The notes under the pieces: model-generated | Told to the model about the DNA's origin: nothing | The model's input: the letters and a program-made list of their open reading frames with translations, nothing else | The model's database searches: none | Assembly (NCBI RefSeq): GCF_014192395.1 | Contig: NZ_JACHXW010000020.1 | Coordinates: forward strand, 1-64,000 | Direction of reading: 5' to 3' | Source: Paenibacillus endophyticus | Lineage (GTDB): Bacteria > Bacillota > Bacilli > Paenibacillales > Paenibacillaceae | Length of the DNA stretch: 64,000 bases | Position numbers and translations under genes: made by a program | Part shown: one piece after another, positions 43,273 to 51,670 of the stretch | Position numbering within the stretch: position 1 is the stretch's first letter | Layout: every line of letters begins with the position of its first letter

Positions 43273-44976
43273 ATGAATATTATGAACGGGATTAGACACC
43301 AACCCATTAGAAATAAGCTGATTATCGCGTTTATTCTAGTGTTATTATTGATGGGGACGGTAAGCGGGGCACAAATGTTTATGTTCAACAAATATATAGA
43401 CAAATACAACACCATGCTCGTTTCAATTGAAAAGTCGAACGCTTTGACCGGCTCACTCAAATCCGAATTCGATCCTGAAATTGAAAGAATCGTGAATGGC
43501 AGGCAAACCTTCGAGGAAAGCGGACATCACGCGATGGTCCAATACATTGAAGATCAGTTAATTGAATTAAAACAAAATGAAAGCGCATCCTTAACCAAAG
43601 AGAAAATTGACGCTACCAATAAAACGTTGGATTCTCTACGATCTCAATTGAATAAGCTAAATCAGTTGATTATTGACAAAGCAACGGTCGATGAACAGAC
43701 AGAGGCTTTCGAAAATATAGTATTGATTTCGAGTCTTGTCGAGTCTGATTTGGATCAGCTTATTCGCGCCAAATTAATCGTCAATTCATCCGAAAAGGAC
43801 TTGATCACCTCACAGTTTCAACAGAATGTTCTCATCTATAGTTCCGTTTTTATTGTCGGCATCGTCGTTTCGCTCCTCATTGCATGGAAAATCTCCAGTG
43901 AAATCGCGGTACCAATTCGTAAATTAAGCATAAATGTTTCGCAATTAGCGCAAGGAAACCTTTCGGTAGAGCCTGTCTTCAGCCGCAATCGCGATGAGAT
44001 CGGAAAATTATGCGACGCATTTAACATGATGTTCGAAACGCTGCGCACGATTATCGACAGAGTACGAGAAACGAATGAGCAAGTTGTCACCTCTTCCTAT
44101 CAAATGGACGCCGGTCTCCATGAGAACAAGCAAGCCGGTGAAGACATCGCAACCGCTACAATGAAGGTTTCTCAATCTCTGTATGAGCATGATGAATATG
44201 TTCAATTATCTGTGCGTGAATGCGATGAGCTCTTGCGGTTATTCCAAACGATCACGACAAATTCGTACAAAATCAACACAAAAGCATTCGACTCGCTCCA
44301 TATCGCCGAAGAAGGAAATCAGCATATCGAGAGCTTTATGGAACAATTCGCTAAACTTAAAATGACCGTATCCTATGTCAACCAAGATGCTAAACTGCTC
44401 TACCAACTTTCTAGTGAGATGGCCGTGATGCTTCTGAACATTCGCAAAATTTCATCCGAGACTAACATCCTTGCCCTCAATGCATCCATTGAAGCCCAAA
44501 GAGCTTCTGAGCATGGACGAGGATTTGCGGTTATAGCGGGCAGAGTCAAGCAGCTCGCTGGCCAAACCGCGAATCTATCTGTGCAAATCGATGAGAAAAT
44601 GGCTAACGTTCGACACACCATTCATATGATTCAAAACCGGATGATGGAAAGCATCGAACAGCTGCAATTTGGTGAAGAGGTTGCAACAAAGGCTCAGTTA
44701 GGTTATCAGTCTATCCATGAAGCAAATGTTACCGTACAAGCCGAAATCCAAACGATAACTGAGGAATTGAGCAATGGCGGCGAACGATTGAATCGAATTC
44801 ACTATCTCGTGAAAGAAGTGAATATCCGTGCGGAGCGCATCAAACAGGATGTCTATGAAATCTCCTCGATGGAGGAAGAACAGGTAGCAGCGCTTGAGCA
44901 GATAGCGGCCTCATCAGATATTCTTACAAAGCATATTAGCGAGCTTAATGACACCGTTTCCATATTTCAAAAATAA
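43273..44976 (+). CDS. Methyl-accepting chemotaxis protein
   Basis: 567-aa transmembrane chemoreceptor. TM1 about residues 14-34, an extracellular four-helix-type sensor (35-180), TM2 about 182-204, HAMP (205-258; ISSEIAVPIRKLSINVSQLAQGNLSVEP), then the coiled-coil signalling domain. The hairpin tip is TNILALNASIEAQRASEHGRGFAVIAGRVKQLAGQT, close to the MCP consensus (where EAARAGE and VVAEEVRKLA are usual) and sufficient for CheA/CheW docking. The ligand is unknown; adjacency to the divergent surface hydrolase suggests attraction to plant-polysaccharide sugars, as inference. AAAGGGGGAAATTGA precedes the ATG. It lies inside the segment bounded by the two gerE 3' ends. Confidence 0.92.
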   Translation: MNIMNGIRHQPIRNKLIIAFILVLLLMGTVSGAQMFMFNKYIDKYNTMLVSIEKSNALTGSLKSEFDPEIERIVNGRQTFEESGHHAMVQYIEDQLIELKQNESASLTKEKIDATNKTLDSLRSQLNKLNQLIIDKATVDEQTEAFENIVLISSLVESDLDQLIRAKLIVNSSEKDLITSQFQQNVLIYSSVFIVGIVVSLLIAWKISSEIAVPIRKLSINVSQLAQGNLSVEPVFSRNRDEIGKLCDAFNMMFETLRTIIDRVRETNEQVVTSSYQMDAGLHENKQAGEDIATATMKVSQSLYEHDEYVQLSVRECDELLRLFQTITTNSYKINTKAFDSLHIAEEGNQHIESFMEQFAKLKMTVSYVNQDAKLLYQLSSEMAVMLLNIRKISSETNILALNASIEAQRASEHGRGFAVIAGRVKQLAGQTANLSVQIDEKMANVRHTIHMIQNRMMESIEQLQFGEEVATKAQLGYQSIHEANVTVQAEIQTITEELSNGGERLNRIHYLVKEVNIRAERIKQDVYEISSMEEEQVAALEQIAASSDILTKHISELNDTVSIFQK

Positions 44977-45001
44977 AATCGTTTGCTTTTTCAAAGAAAA
45001 A

Positions 45002-45028
45002 GACAGTATAGCAAATTGCTATACTGTC
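45002..45028. terminator. Bidirectional terminator between the chemoreceptor and gerE genes
   Basis: GACAGTATAGCAA and TTGCTATACTGTC form a 13-bp perfect stem around a single base, preceded by AAAAA on the plus strand. A diverged copy lies at 33231-33252. Confidence 0.85.
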
Positions 45029-45044
45029 CAATTATTTAGCTATG

Positions 45045-45269
45045 TTAGATTTGTAATTCACCAAGCTTAATAAGCTCGACAACCGCTTGTGAACGACCTT
45101 TTACGTTCAGCTTTTGCATGACATTAGAAATATGGTTGCGGACGGTCTTCTCGCTGATGAATAGTTGCTGTGCGATATCTCTTGTTGTCTTGTCCTGTAC
45201 CAACAGCTCAAATACCTCGCGTTCACGATGCGTCAATAAAAACTTGCTCTTATGGTCGCTACCCTTCAA
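45045..45269 (-). CDS. gerE: Spore coat gene regulator GerE (LuxR-type HTH)
   Basis: 74-aa DNA-binding protein consisting of a single LuxR/FixJ helix-turn-helix: LLTHREREVFELLVQDKTTRDIAQQLFISEKTVRNHISNVMQKLNVKGRSQAVVELIKLGEL. Length and sequence match Bacillus GerE closely. GerE acts in the mother cell with sigma-K late in sporulation, activating some coat and surface-polysaccharide genes and repressing others. GGAGGGGTGACAAAC precedes the ATG. A sigma-K-type promoter is visible upstream at 45333-45361. Its stop codon lies just before the terminator at 45002-45028. The gene borders the surface-glycan cluster, which it is likely to regulate. Confidence 0.95.
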   Translation of the reverse strand: MKGSDHKSKFLLTHREREVFELLVQDKTTRDIAQQLFISEKTVRNHISNVMQKLNVKGRSQAVVELIKLGELQI

Positions 45270-45332
45270 TGTTTGTCACCCCTCCTTGCGCGGGTTTTTA
45301 TGGTTTAACAAGGTTAAGGGATACAGTCAACT

Positions 45333-45361
45333 TATACTATGAAGGGGCGATACCATTGGTG
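45333..45361 (-). promoter_or_regulatory. Sigma-K-type promoter of gerE
   Basis: On the minus strand CACC (45358-45361), a 16-bp spacer and CATAGTATA (45333-45341) match the sigma-K consensus AC-N16/17-CATANNNTA. The -10 lies 64 bp before the gerE start codon. Bacillus gerE is known to be transcribed by sigma-K. Confidence 0.7.
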
Positions 45362-45391
45362 CTGTTGCGCGGAGAAAATGGGCGCTGACGC

Positions 45392-46051
45392 TTACATTTT
45401 GGCGTGGATAATCAAGCGATGCGTTGGGTTTACGATTGGATCGCATGTAATCAGGGTAAGCAGCTTATCTTTGTTATTGTAGTTCAGTACGGAGACGTCC
45501 GTAGGTTTTACGATCGACACTTTATAGACGGTATATGTATAGGTTTGATCCTTCGTGTCGACTACGATTTTGTCACCGACCTCGATCTCGCCCAGCCGAT
45601 TGAACAGCCTGCCCTTGGATCTCATCCGATGGCCTGCGATGGCCGCATTGCCGACTTGGCCGATAGCCGTTGTCTCCTTCAAATGGGCGGTAGCAGCCTT
45701 CATGTTTTTCTGCGTTGCTCCCTCGACGACAGGCAGCTTCAGCTTTATTTTGTCGATCTTAATCGTTGCGATCGGTACGATCTTTTGGGCTGCTGGAGTG
45801 ACTGCCGCAGCCGGAGCCTCAGTCGGTGCTGCCGTCGGCTCATCGGTCGCTGCGGATTCCGCATTGAACAAATCCGTCAGCTCCTCAAATTGCTGCTGTG
45901 CCTGCTGTTCCGCCGTTTCATCGAAGCTAGCAGCCTCCCAATCAGCCATCAGCTTATCCTGCTGGCGGTTGTCGTACCATTCGCTTGCTTTTGGATACAA
46001 TAAAATCATCAGGCCTACGATAACCAACACATAAGACAGTAATTTTTTCAT
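45392..46051 (-). CDS. Class D sortase
   Basis: 219-aa membrane-anchored transpeptidase. One N-terminal helix (residues 4-19) is followed by an Ala/Glu/Pro-rich linker (about 40-90) and the sortase beta-barrel (92-219). Catalytic residues are visible: H141 in AIAGHRM, C203 in LLTLITCDP and R212 in THRLII. Compact size and the TLITCD motif fit class D. Sortases join LPXTG-type proteins to the cell wall or to each other; no LPXTG-bearing protein is encoded in this window, so its substrate lies elsewhere. It follows the GtrA gene by 16 bp in a four-gene minus-strand operon with the GT2 and GT-C genes. Confidence 0.92.
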   Translation of the reverse strand: MKKLLSYVLVIVGLMILLYPKASEWYDNRQQDKLMADWEAASFDETAEQQAQQQFEELTDLFNAESAATDEPTAAPTEAPAAAVTPAAQKIVPIATIKIDKIKLKLPVVEGATQKNMKAATAHLKETTAIGQVGNAAIAGHRMRSKGRLFNRLGEIEVGDKIVVDTKDQTYTYTVYKVSIVKPTDVSVLNYNNKDKLLTLITCDPIVNPTHRLIIHAKM

Positions 46052-46067
46052 TTCCCCCCACCTTCCG

Positions 46068-46502
46068 CTAGCTGCTCTCTGTCTGCGGCTTGCTCGCTGT
46101 GAATACCCATCTCTTGCTCCCGTAGAAATTTAGCGCCACCGTAATCACCGTAACGATCGCTTTGGAAACAATTTCGTTCAGTCCTAGCCACCTGGTTAAG
46201 GCTGCAAGGAGCAGCAAGGAGATGCCGAGAAGAATAACGTTCCACGCGATGAATTTCATCCCTCTATTCAGCTTATGCTGCTTCGAGGATTGCTTGCCAT
46301 CCTTCTGAAAAGTATATCGGCTATTTAGGACGTAGCTGTTAATCATCCCCGCTCCGTAAGCGATAACCTGCGCGAGCAAGTAATAAGTGCCGAACCAAAT
46401 AAGCAAAGTGAACAAGAGGAAATCAATGGCTGTATTCAGCAGACCGACCGCATTGAAGGTAAGAAATTGAATAAGCAGCTTCCTCGAAGCTGGTCTAGAC
46501 AT
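46068..46502 (-). CDS. GtrA-family membrane protein (putative lipid-linked sugar flippase)
   Basis: 144-aa protein with four predicted membrane helices and the GtrA signature (FNAVGLLNTAIDFLLFTLLIW, GAGMINSYVLNSRYTF). GtrA/GtcA-type proteins are thought to flip undecaprenyl-phosphate-linked monosaccharides made by a GtrB-type enzyme. That partner is the gene immediately upstream, which overlaps it by 8 bp (46495-46502). Together with the GT-C fusion this is a three-component glycosylation set. Confidence 0.88.
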   Translation of the reverse strand: MSRPASRKLLIQFLTFNAVGLLNTAIDFLLFTLLIWFGTYYLLAQVIAYGAGMINSYVLNSRYTFQKDGKQSSKQHKLNRGMKFIAWNVILLGISLLLLAALTRWLGLNEIVSKAIVTVITVALNFYGSKRWVFTASKPQTESS

Positions 46503-47496
46503 ACTCTTTCATCCGATCCCCATCGCTTGTATCTTGCGCATGTCGGTCTGCATTCTCCTGGTAGCCCTGCACCTCGCGAACGATATACAATGGTCTATTT
46601 TTGGACTCATCATAGATTCGGCCAATGTATTCGCCAATGATCCCGAGAAGCATCAGGATAATTCCATTAAATAATAAGTTCACCGCCACAATCGAAGCCC
46701 AGCCGGTGATCGTGCTGCCTGTGAACAATCGCTGGAAAATAACGACGAGCAGATAGAGAAAGCTTGTGAAGGATAATGTAAAGCCGACATAGCTGGCTAT
46801 TTTAAGCGGCTTATAGGAAAACGAAGTAATGCCGTCGATGGCGAAGGATATCATTTTCTTCAATGGATATTTAGTTTCACCAGCGAATCGTTCCTCGCGT
46901 TCGTATTCAACCATCGTCTGGCGGAAGCCGATCCAGCTGACCAGCCCGCGCACGAAACGATTTTTCTCCTTCAAGCCGCGCAGAACATTGCCCACCTTGC
47001 GATCAATCAAGCGGAAATCACCCGTGTCAACAGGAATATCGACGTTAGTCAGGCTGCGCAGCGTACGGTAGAAGATTTTGGCGGTCAGCTTCTTGAACAT
47101 GGTTTCACCTTTGCGCTTAAGGCGCTTGCCATATACGACCTCATAGCCCTCCTTCCACTTCGCGATCATATCAAGGATCACTTCGGGCGGATCTTGAAGA
47201 TCGGCGTCAATGACCACAATCGCATCTCCCTGCGCATAATCCATGCCGGCCGAAATCGCGATCTGATGCCCAAAATTACGGGAAAAGTTAATGAGTCGGA
47301 CATGCGGATCGAATTCGCATATCATGGAGACCAATTCTACGGTACGGTCCTTGCTTCCATCGTTAACGAATAAGAGCTCATAATGCTCATTGGTGTTATC
47401 CATCACCAGCTTCAACCGCTCATACGTATGCTCGATCACTTCTTCCTCGTTATACATAGGAACGATAATGCTATATTTTACAGCAGCTTGATTCAT
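46495..47496 (-). CDS. GtrB/DPMS-like glycosyltransferase family 2
   Basis: 333-aa polyprenyl-phosphate glycosyltransferase. The GT-A domain (about residues 1-225) shows SIIVPMYNEEEVIEHTYERL, VNDGSKDRT and VVIDADLQDPPEVILDMI (DAD metal motif), and the C-terminus has two membrane helices (about 232-255, 268-290), as in GtrB and CsbB. It would move a sugar from a nucleotide donor to undecaprenyl phosphate on the cytosolic face. I chose the ATG at 47496 behind GGAGAAAGGGG; an earlier ATG at 47550 would run into the preceding gene. Confidence 0.9.
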   Translation of the reverse strand: MNQAAVKYSIIVPMYNEEEVIEHTYERLKLVMDNTNEHYELLFVNDGSKDRTVELVSMICEFDPHVRLINFSRNFGHQIAISAGMDYAQGDAIVVIDADLQDPPEVILDMIAKWKEGYEVVYGKRLKRKGETMFKKLTAKIFYRTLRSLTNVDIPVDTGDFRLIDRKVGNVLRGLKEKNRFVRGLVSWIGFRQTMVEYEREERFAGETKYPLKKMISFAIDGITSFSYKPLKIASYVGFTLSFTSFLYLLVVIFQRLFTGSTITGWASIVAVNLLFNGIILMLLGIIGEYIGRIYDESKNRPLYIVREVQGYQENADRHAQDTSDGDRMKEYV

Positions 47497-47537
47497 GCTA
47501 TTTCCCCTTTCTCCTGCATTTGCTGCAAGCTTATCAT

Positions 47538-50500
47538 TTAGAATAACCAACTCGGGAACCAGCGCAGCACATGCTCCACATACCAGCTTTTTACCGTCAT
47601 GCCAGAAAGCGCCGGGTAATACACAACGAACAATAGGACGGCTCCAGCCAGAAAAAGGTTGCGTACATGCTTAAAGCTCGGCCTCCGCTCCTCGATCACC
47701 TTCGACATGTAGACAAGGCTCAGAATGATAAACGGCACCATGGCAAAATAGTGATACAGAAAAGTAAGCCGCGTAACGAGCATCCACGGCACATATTGCG
47801 CGAGAAAAGCGATCCAAATGGTATACATCGCTTTATCTTTACGCTTAATGCTAATCCAGATTGTTGCGGTCATCGCAAAAATACCTGCCCACCAAATAAG
47901 GGGATTGCCCATAGCTACGATCGTGGACTTGAGCCCTTCAGCCATATTATCACCGGAATAATACCATACCGGCCTCTTCATGAACGGCCACTCCCACCAG
48001 GAAGAGGAGAACGGATGTGTCGATACAAGCTGGCTATGGTAGCTGAACATATGCTTCTGATAGTCGATTAGACTTTTCAGCGTATACCCGTCATCCATTA
48101 CGGTCAGAACTGGGATATAGGACAAGGCATAAATGGCTAACGGAATTGCAATATAGAATAGCAAACATACCGCAAGGGTAATCACCGGATATCTTGGAAA
48201 GACTTTGACAATGTGTTGAAGGCTCTCGGCATTGAAGGCTGCGGCAGCACCCTTGCCGCTTCTCAGAACGCGCCTCGCGGCCGCGTACTCCTTGTAACGC
48301 TCAAACAAGGATATGCCCAGCATAATCGCTAGCCCTGCTCCCCCGTAAAGCACAATCCATTTGGACGCAACGCCGATTCCGAAGAACAAGCCTGCAAGAA
48401 ACAGCGGCATAAGGGTGACTCCCAGCTTTACCCGATAGAAGCTGAGCGTATAATATTTGTGCATGAAATAAAACATTAGCATGATGAAGAACACGCCATA
48501 AACGTCTATCGTCGCGATTCTCGTCTGCGTGAAATGCATGAAATCGGCGGCAAACAGTGCTGTCGCAAGCGCCGCGTACGTACTCGTTTTGAATAGTCTT
48601 CTGGCGAATACGTACATCAGGGGAAGCATGGCAACGCCGAAGAGCGTACCCATGATGCGCCAGCCAAACGGGTTAAGACCAAACAGCTTAATCCCAATTG
48701 CTATGATGATTTTGCCAAGCGGCGGGTGCGTGTTCTCGTAGGCTACGATATGCTCCAAGTGTTCATACGCGGTCCTTGCATGATAGATTTCATCAAAGTA
48801 AGAGCCATTCATAAAGGTTGCGTCATATTTCGCGAGCTCTTGCTCGTCGAACAATAGTGCTACGCTGCCTCGTTTGGGCTCTTTGGCAAGCTCATCGTTA
48901 AAACCGACGATTGGGAGCGGTTCTTTGCTGCCCTGTGCGTAGATCACAAGCTCATGCATCGAGAAGCCCGATTGAACCGCCGTAAGCTTGACATAACGCG
49001 CTTGCAAAGCCGCTGGTTGGCTGGTCCACGTAAATACGGCAACATGGCTGCTGTCTATTTCCATGACTTGATCCCAATCGATGCCGTTTTGGCTAAATTC
49101 GTATTTGAATTTCCCCGTACCCACTCCGCCGAAGCTGTTGATTCGGTCAAGCTGCTTCACGTCTCCAAGGTCGACATAGAAGCTTTGCCCCGCCGATTCA
49201 GGCTGCCATGCCGATTGCGGACCTTTCATCTCTCCGAGCTGGAATAAGGCAACGATCCCGTATATCAGCGTAATAGCGCCCATAAGTAGCCAGTCTTTGC
49301 GTACGAAGCGATTGGCGCTCTGCGTCATCCGGGACGCGGCTCCGGTCTTGAAGGCAGCTAACGCTTCGTGATCCTCCCTCTCGGCTTCGCTTGGAAGCAG
49401 CGGCTCAACGGGTTTGATCCTGCCGCTTATATAAGTATCATATCCGATATAAAGCAAGTATAGCAGCAACCCGATATTTGCCAGCGAACACAGCAGCACG
49501 ATTCCATTAAAAGGAACATTCGTCGTAATCGTGCTGTAATCGAGCACATAGGTCATGTTGACAAAGCTGGTAAGGCTGTATCCCAAAAACACTGCCAGCA
49601 TCCTTCTGTCCAACGATTGCAGGAATGCCAGCACCGCGAGCAGCAGTATAGGAAACAAATACCGCTCATGCATCTTGGTCACGCCGATATAAACGACCGC
49701 AATAAGAACCATTGCAATGAAATATACCCGGCTCGAAGCGGCAGCGTCACGCTTTCGCAGCGCGAAGAAGGCAGCCAAAACGACTGCAGCAGCTATAAAG
49801 ATCATACCCCATGTCTGAAAAGAGAAAATCAGCCATGTATCCGTAATCGGCTTCCAATTATCATTGGTGAGCGTATAAAGGTTGAACGCATTTAAAGTAG
49901 CGTACGGATAGGACGACAAGGTGCCTTTATAGAGCTGGATTAGACCGGATAACCCGCCATTCCCCCAAAAGAACGGAAGCGCGAGCACAATAAACGTCGC
50001 AAAACCGTAAATGGCGCTAATCGCGACTTTTTTCCATTCCTTCCGCCAAATAAACCAAAGCAGCAGCACCGGCATGAATATAAACGCCTGCGGCTTAATA
50101 AGCGCTGCAATCGCGTACCACACTGAAGCGCGCTCAATTTTATTGTGGGCAAGGCCGTGAATGGACAGAACGAGAGCAAGCGCGAAGATCGAATCAACCT
50201 GGCCCCATACCGCTGAATCCACAATTACGGCTGGATTGAATAGGTACAGCAAAGCCAGGCCAAGCGATACCGAATATCCTGCTGTTTTTTTGCCCGCTTG
50301 AACGATAAAATAAGCAGCGGCAAGATCAGCCAATATGGCTGGCAGCTTAAACAGCAGCAGCGCAGCGTTTGAAGCTCCGTCTAATGAGAGCATGTCCTTG
50401 ATCAAACCGAGAATATAAAGAATATAAATATAGCCTGGCGGGTAATCTACAAACATCTCCGTATGGTAAAAGGCGCCAAGCCCCTGCTTTGCGGCCTGAT

Positions 50501-51344
50501 CGGCCCAAGCCATGAACAACGCAATATCGTTGGCATAACCTTTATTCGTAACTGCCAGCCATAGCCGCAATGCCAATGCAGCCGCAAATACGATGGCAAG
50601 GATAAGACCCTGCGAATGCGTCTTCTCTTCCAGCCAGCTTCTTTGCCGCAGCAGCTTCTTATAAATCACAGCAAATAATAGACTGAACAGCCCGGCGAAT
50701 AGGAGCAGCGGCAATACAGGCACAGCCGCTTCATCAGGATCGGCAGCTTGTCCGGTTTCTGTTGCAACAAGGCTGAATACTTCTGTCCCTCCAGGGGCCT
50801 TCGATACTTTCTCCACGGTGACATCATCGAAATAGGCTTTCCCGGTGTTGATGCTGCCATAACCACCGAGACTCGCGCCGAATGTGATGCTCTTCTGATC
50901 CTTTCCTGACTTCGCATAAAAGTGGACATACGCCCATTTGCCGTTGGTGTCCTTGATTTCGGGATACGCAACAGCCACGCCGTCTACGAAAAAGTGAGCC
51001 CCGGTCGCATCTGCGCCGATTTGTTCGGTTTTAATATAACCAGACAGCTTATAGGTCGTTTTCGGCTTGACCTTTATGGTCTGGGTCCAACGCGAATGGT
51101 TTGCTTCCTTATTCTCTAGAACAGCCGAATACGTGCCTGTGTGGGCTTCTGAACTCGATATCGTGTATGAGGTGATGTGCTCCTCTTTCAAATAAGCGTC
51201 ATGCTGCCATTGTGCCGGGGCATTGTCCGTTACTTGTTCAAACCCTGCGTTAACGAGTAGATTGCTCGCCGCATGCAGAGAAGCTGGCCAAAGAAGAGTC
51301 AGTAGAAGGATGGTTATCATAGCGCGACTAAACTTATTTATCAT
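47538..51344 (-). CDS. Double GT-C membrane glycosyltransferase fused to carbohydrate-binding domains
   Basis: 1268-aa fusion. Order by residue: signal peptide (about 1-25); CBM4_9-like jelly roll (28-185); TM helix (about 210-230); first polytopic GT-C unit (245-655) with GYANDIALFMAWADQ and VDYPPGYIYILYILG; a helix near 690; discoidin/F5-8C-like domain (705-800); and a second GT-C unit of protein-O-mannosyltransferase (GT39) type (850-1268) with YFDEIYHARTAYEHLE and YENTHPPLGKIIIAIG, the DE and PPLGK motifs of PMT enzymes. Both units should use lipid-linked sugars on the outer membrane face, supplied by the adjacent GtrB/GtrA pair. ATG at 51344 is preceded by GAGGTGA; a GTG at 51359 is the alternative. 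Acceptor unknown. Confidence 0.88.
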   Translation of the reverse strand: MINKFSRAMITILLLTLLWPASLHAASNLLVNAGFEQVTDNAPAQWQHDAYLKEEHITSYTISSSEAHTGTYSAVLENKEANHSRWTQTIKVKPKTTYKLSGYIKTEQIGADATGAHFFVDGVAVAYPEIKDTNGKWAYVHFYAKSGKDQKSITFGASLGGYGSINTGKAYFDDVTVEKVSKAPGGTEVFSLVATETGQAADPDEAAVPVLPLLLFAGLFSLLFAVIYKKLLRQRSWLEEKTHSQGLILAIVFAAALALRLWLAVTNKGYANDIALFMAWADQAAKQGLGAFYHTEMFVDYPPGYIYILYILGLIKDMLSLDGASNAALLLFKLPAILADLAAAYFIVQAGKKTAGYSVSLGLALLYLFNPAVIVDSAVWGQVDSIFALALVLSIHGLAHNKIERASVWYAIAALIKPQAFIFMPVLLLWFIWRKEWKKVAISAIYGFATFIVLALPFFWGNGGLSGLIQLYKGTLSSYPYATLNAFNLYTLTNDNWKPITDTWLIFSFQTWGMIFIAAAVVLAAFFALRKRDAAASSRVYFIAMVLIAVVYIGVTKMHERYLFPILLLAVLAFLQSLDRRMLAVFLGYSLTSFVNMTYVLDYSTITTNVPFNGIVLLCSLANIGLLLYLLYIGYDTYISGRIKPVEPLLPSEAEREDHEALAAFKTGAASRMTQSANRFVRKDWLLMGAITLIYGIVALFQLGEMKGPQSAWQPESAGQSFYVDLGDVKQLDRINSFGGVGTGKFKYEFSQNGIDWDQVMEIDSSHVAVFTWTSQPAALQARYVKLTAVQSGFSMHELVIYAQGSKEPLPIVGFNDELAKEPKRGSVALLFDEQELAKYDATFMNGSYFDEIYHARTAYEHLEHIVAYENTHPPLGKIIIAIGIKLFGLNPFGWRIMGTLFGVAMLPLMYVFARRLFKTSTYAALATALFAADFMHFTQTRIATIDVYGVFFIMLMFYFMHKYYTLSFYRVKLGVTLMPLFLAGLFFGIGVASKWIVLYGGAGLAIMLGISLFERYKEYAAARRVLRSGKGAAAAFNAESLQHIVKVFPRYPVITLAVCLLFYIAIPLAIYALSYIPVLTVMDDGYTLKSLIDYQKHMFSYHSQLVSTHPFSSSWWEWPFMKRPVWYYSGDNMAEGLKSTIVAMGNPLIWWAGIFAMTATIWISIKRKDKAMYTIWIAFLAQYVPWMLVTRLTFLYHYFAMVPFIILSLVYMSKVIEERRPSFKHVRNLFLAGAVLLFVVYYPALSGMTVKSWYVEHVLRWFPSWLF

Positions 51345-51572
51345 CGTTCTTTTACTCACCTCGAATTAGGTTTAGGTAGAGCTCATTTGAATATCGGTTA
51401 TACGCTTCAAACGGCTTTCTTTTCTGGATTATTCAACCATAATGACATATTAACTCTAAAGGATAATACCCGCATGGTCAATAATAATAACGAAAAACGC
51501 GCCTCTCTAGTTGCACGTCTATCTCCTATTCTACTATCTGCTCCCGCGGCCATATTCAAATGAAAATCTATG

Positions 51573-51640
51573 CCCATTTCCATATCCCTACTAGGATGGT
51601 GCCGTGGCTGAACACGAACCGCGGAATACAATGAAATGGG
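51573..51640. repeat. Long-spaced inverted repeat upstream of a glycosyltransferase
   Basis: CCCATTTC (51573-51580) and GAAATGGG (51633-51640) bracket 52 bp in the 326-bp spacer between the divergent GT-C and GT2 genes. It could be a leader stem or chance. No open frame in this spacer is convincing and no sigma-K-type -10 was found. Confidence 0.25.
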
Positions 51641-51670
51641 TAACTAGATATAAGGGAGTGATGTTCCGCA

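Noticed and set aside
43170..43460. 96-codon minus-strand frame with hydrophobic segments
   Set aside because: It is antisense to the start and first transmembrane helix of the chemoreceptor, which has a strong ribosome binding site and full domain match; the hydrophobicity is a by-product.
51407..51631. 74-codon minus-strand frame in the GT-C/GT2 spacer
   Set aside because: No ribosome binding site, no recognisable domain and unusual composition; it lies in a divergent promoter region.
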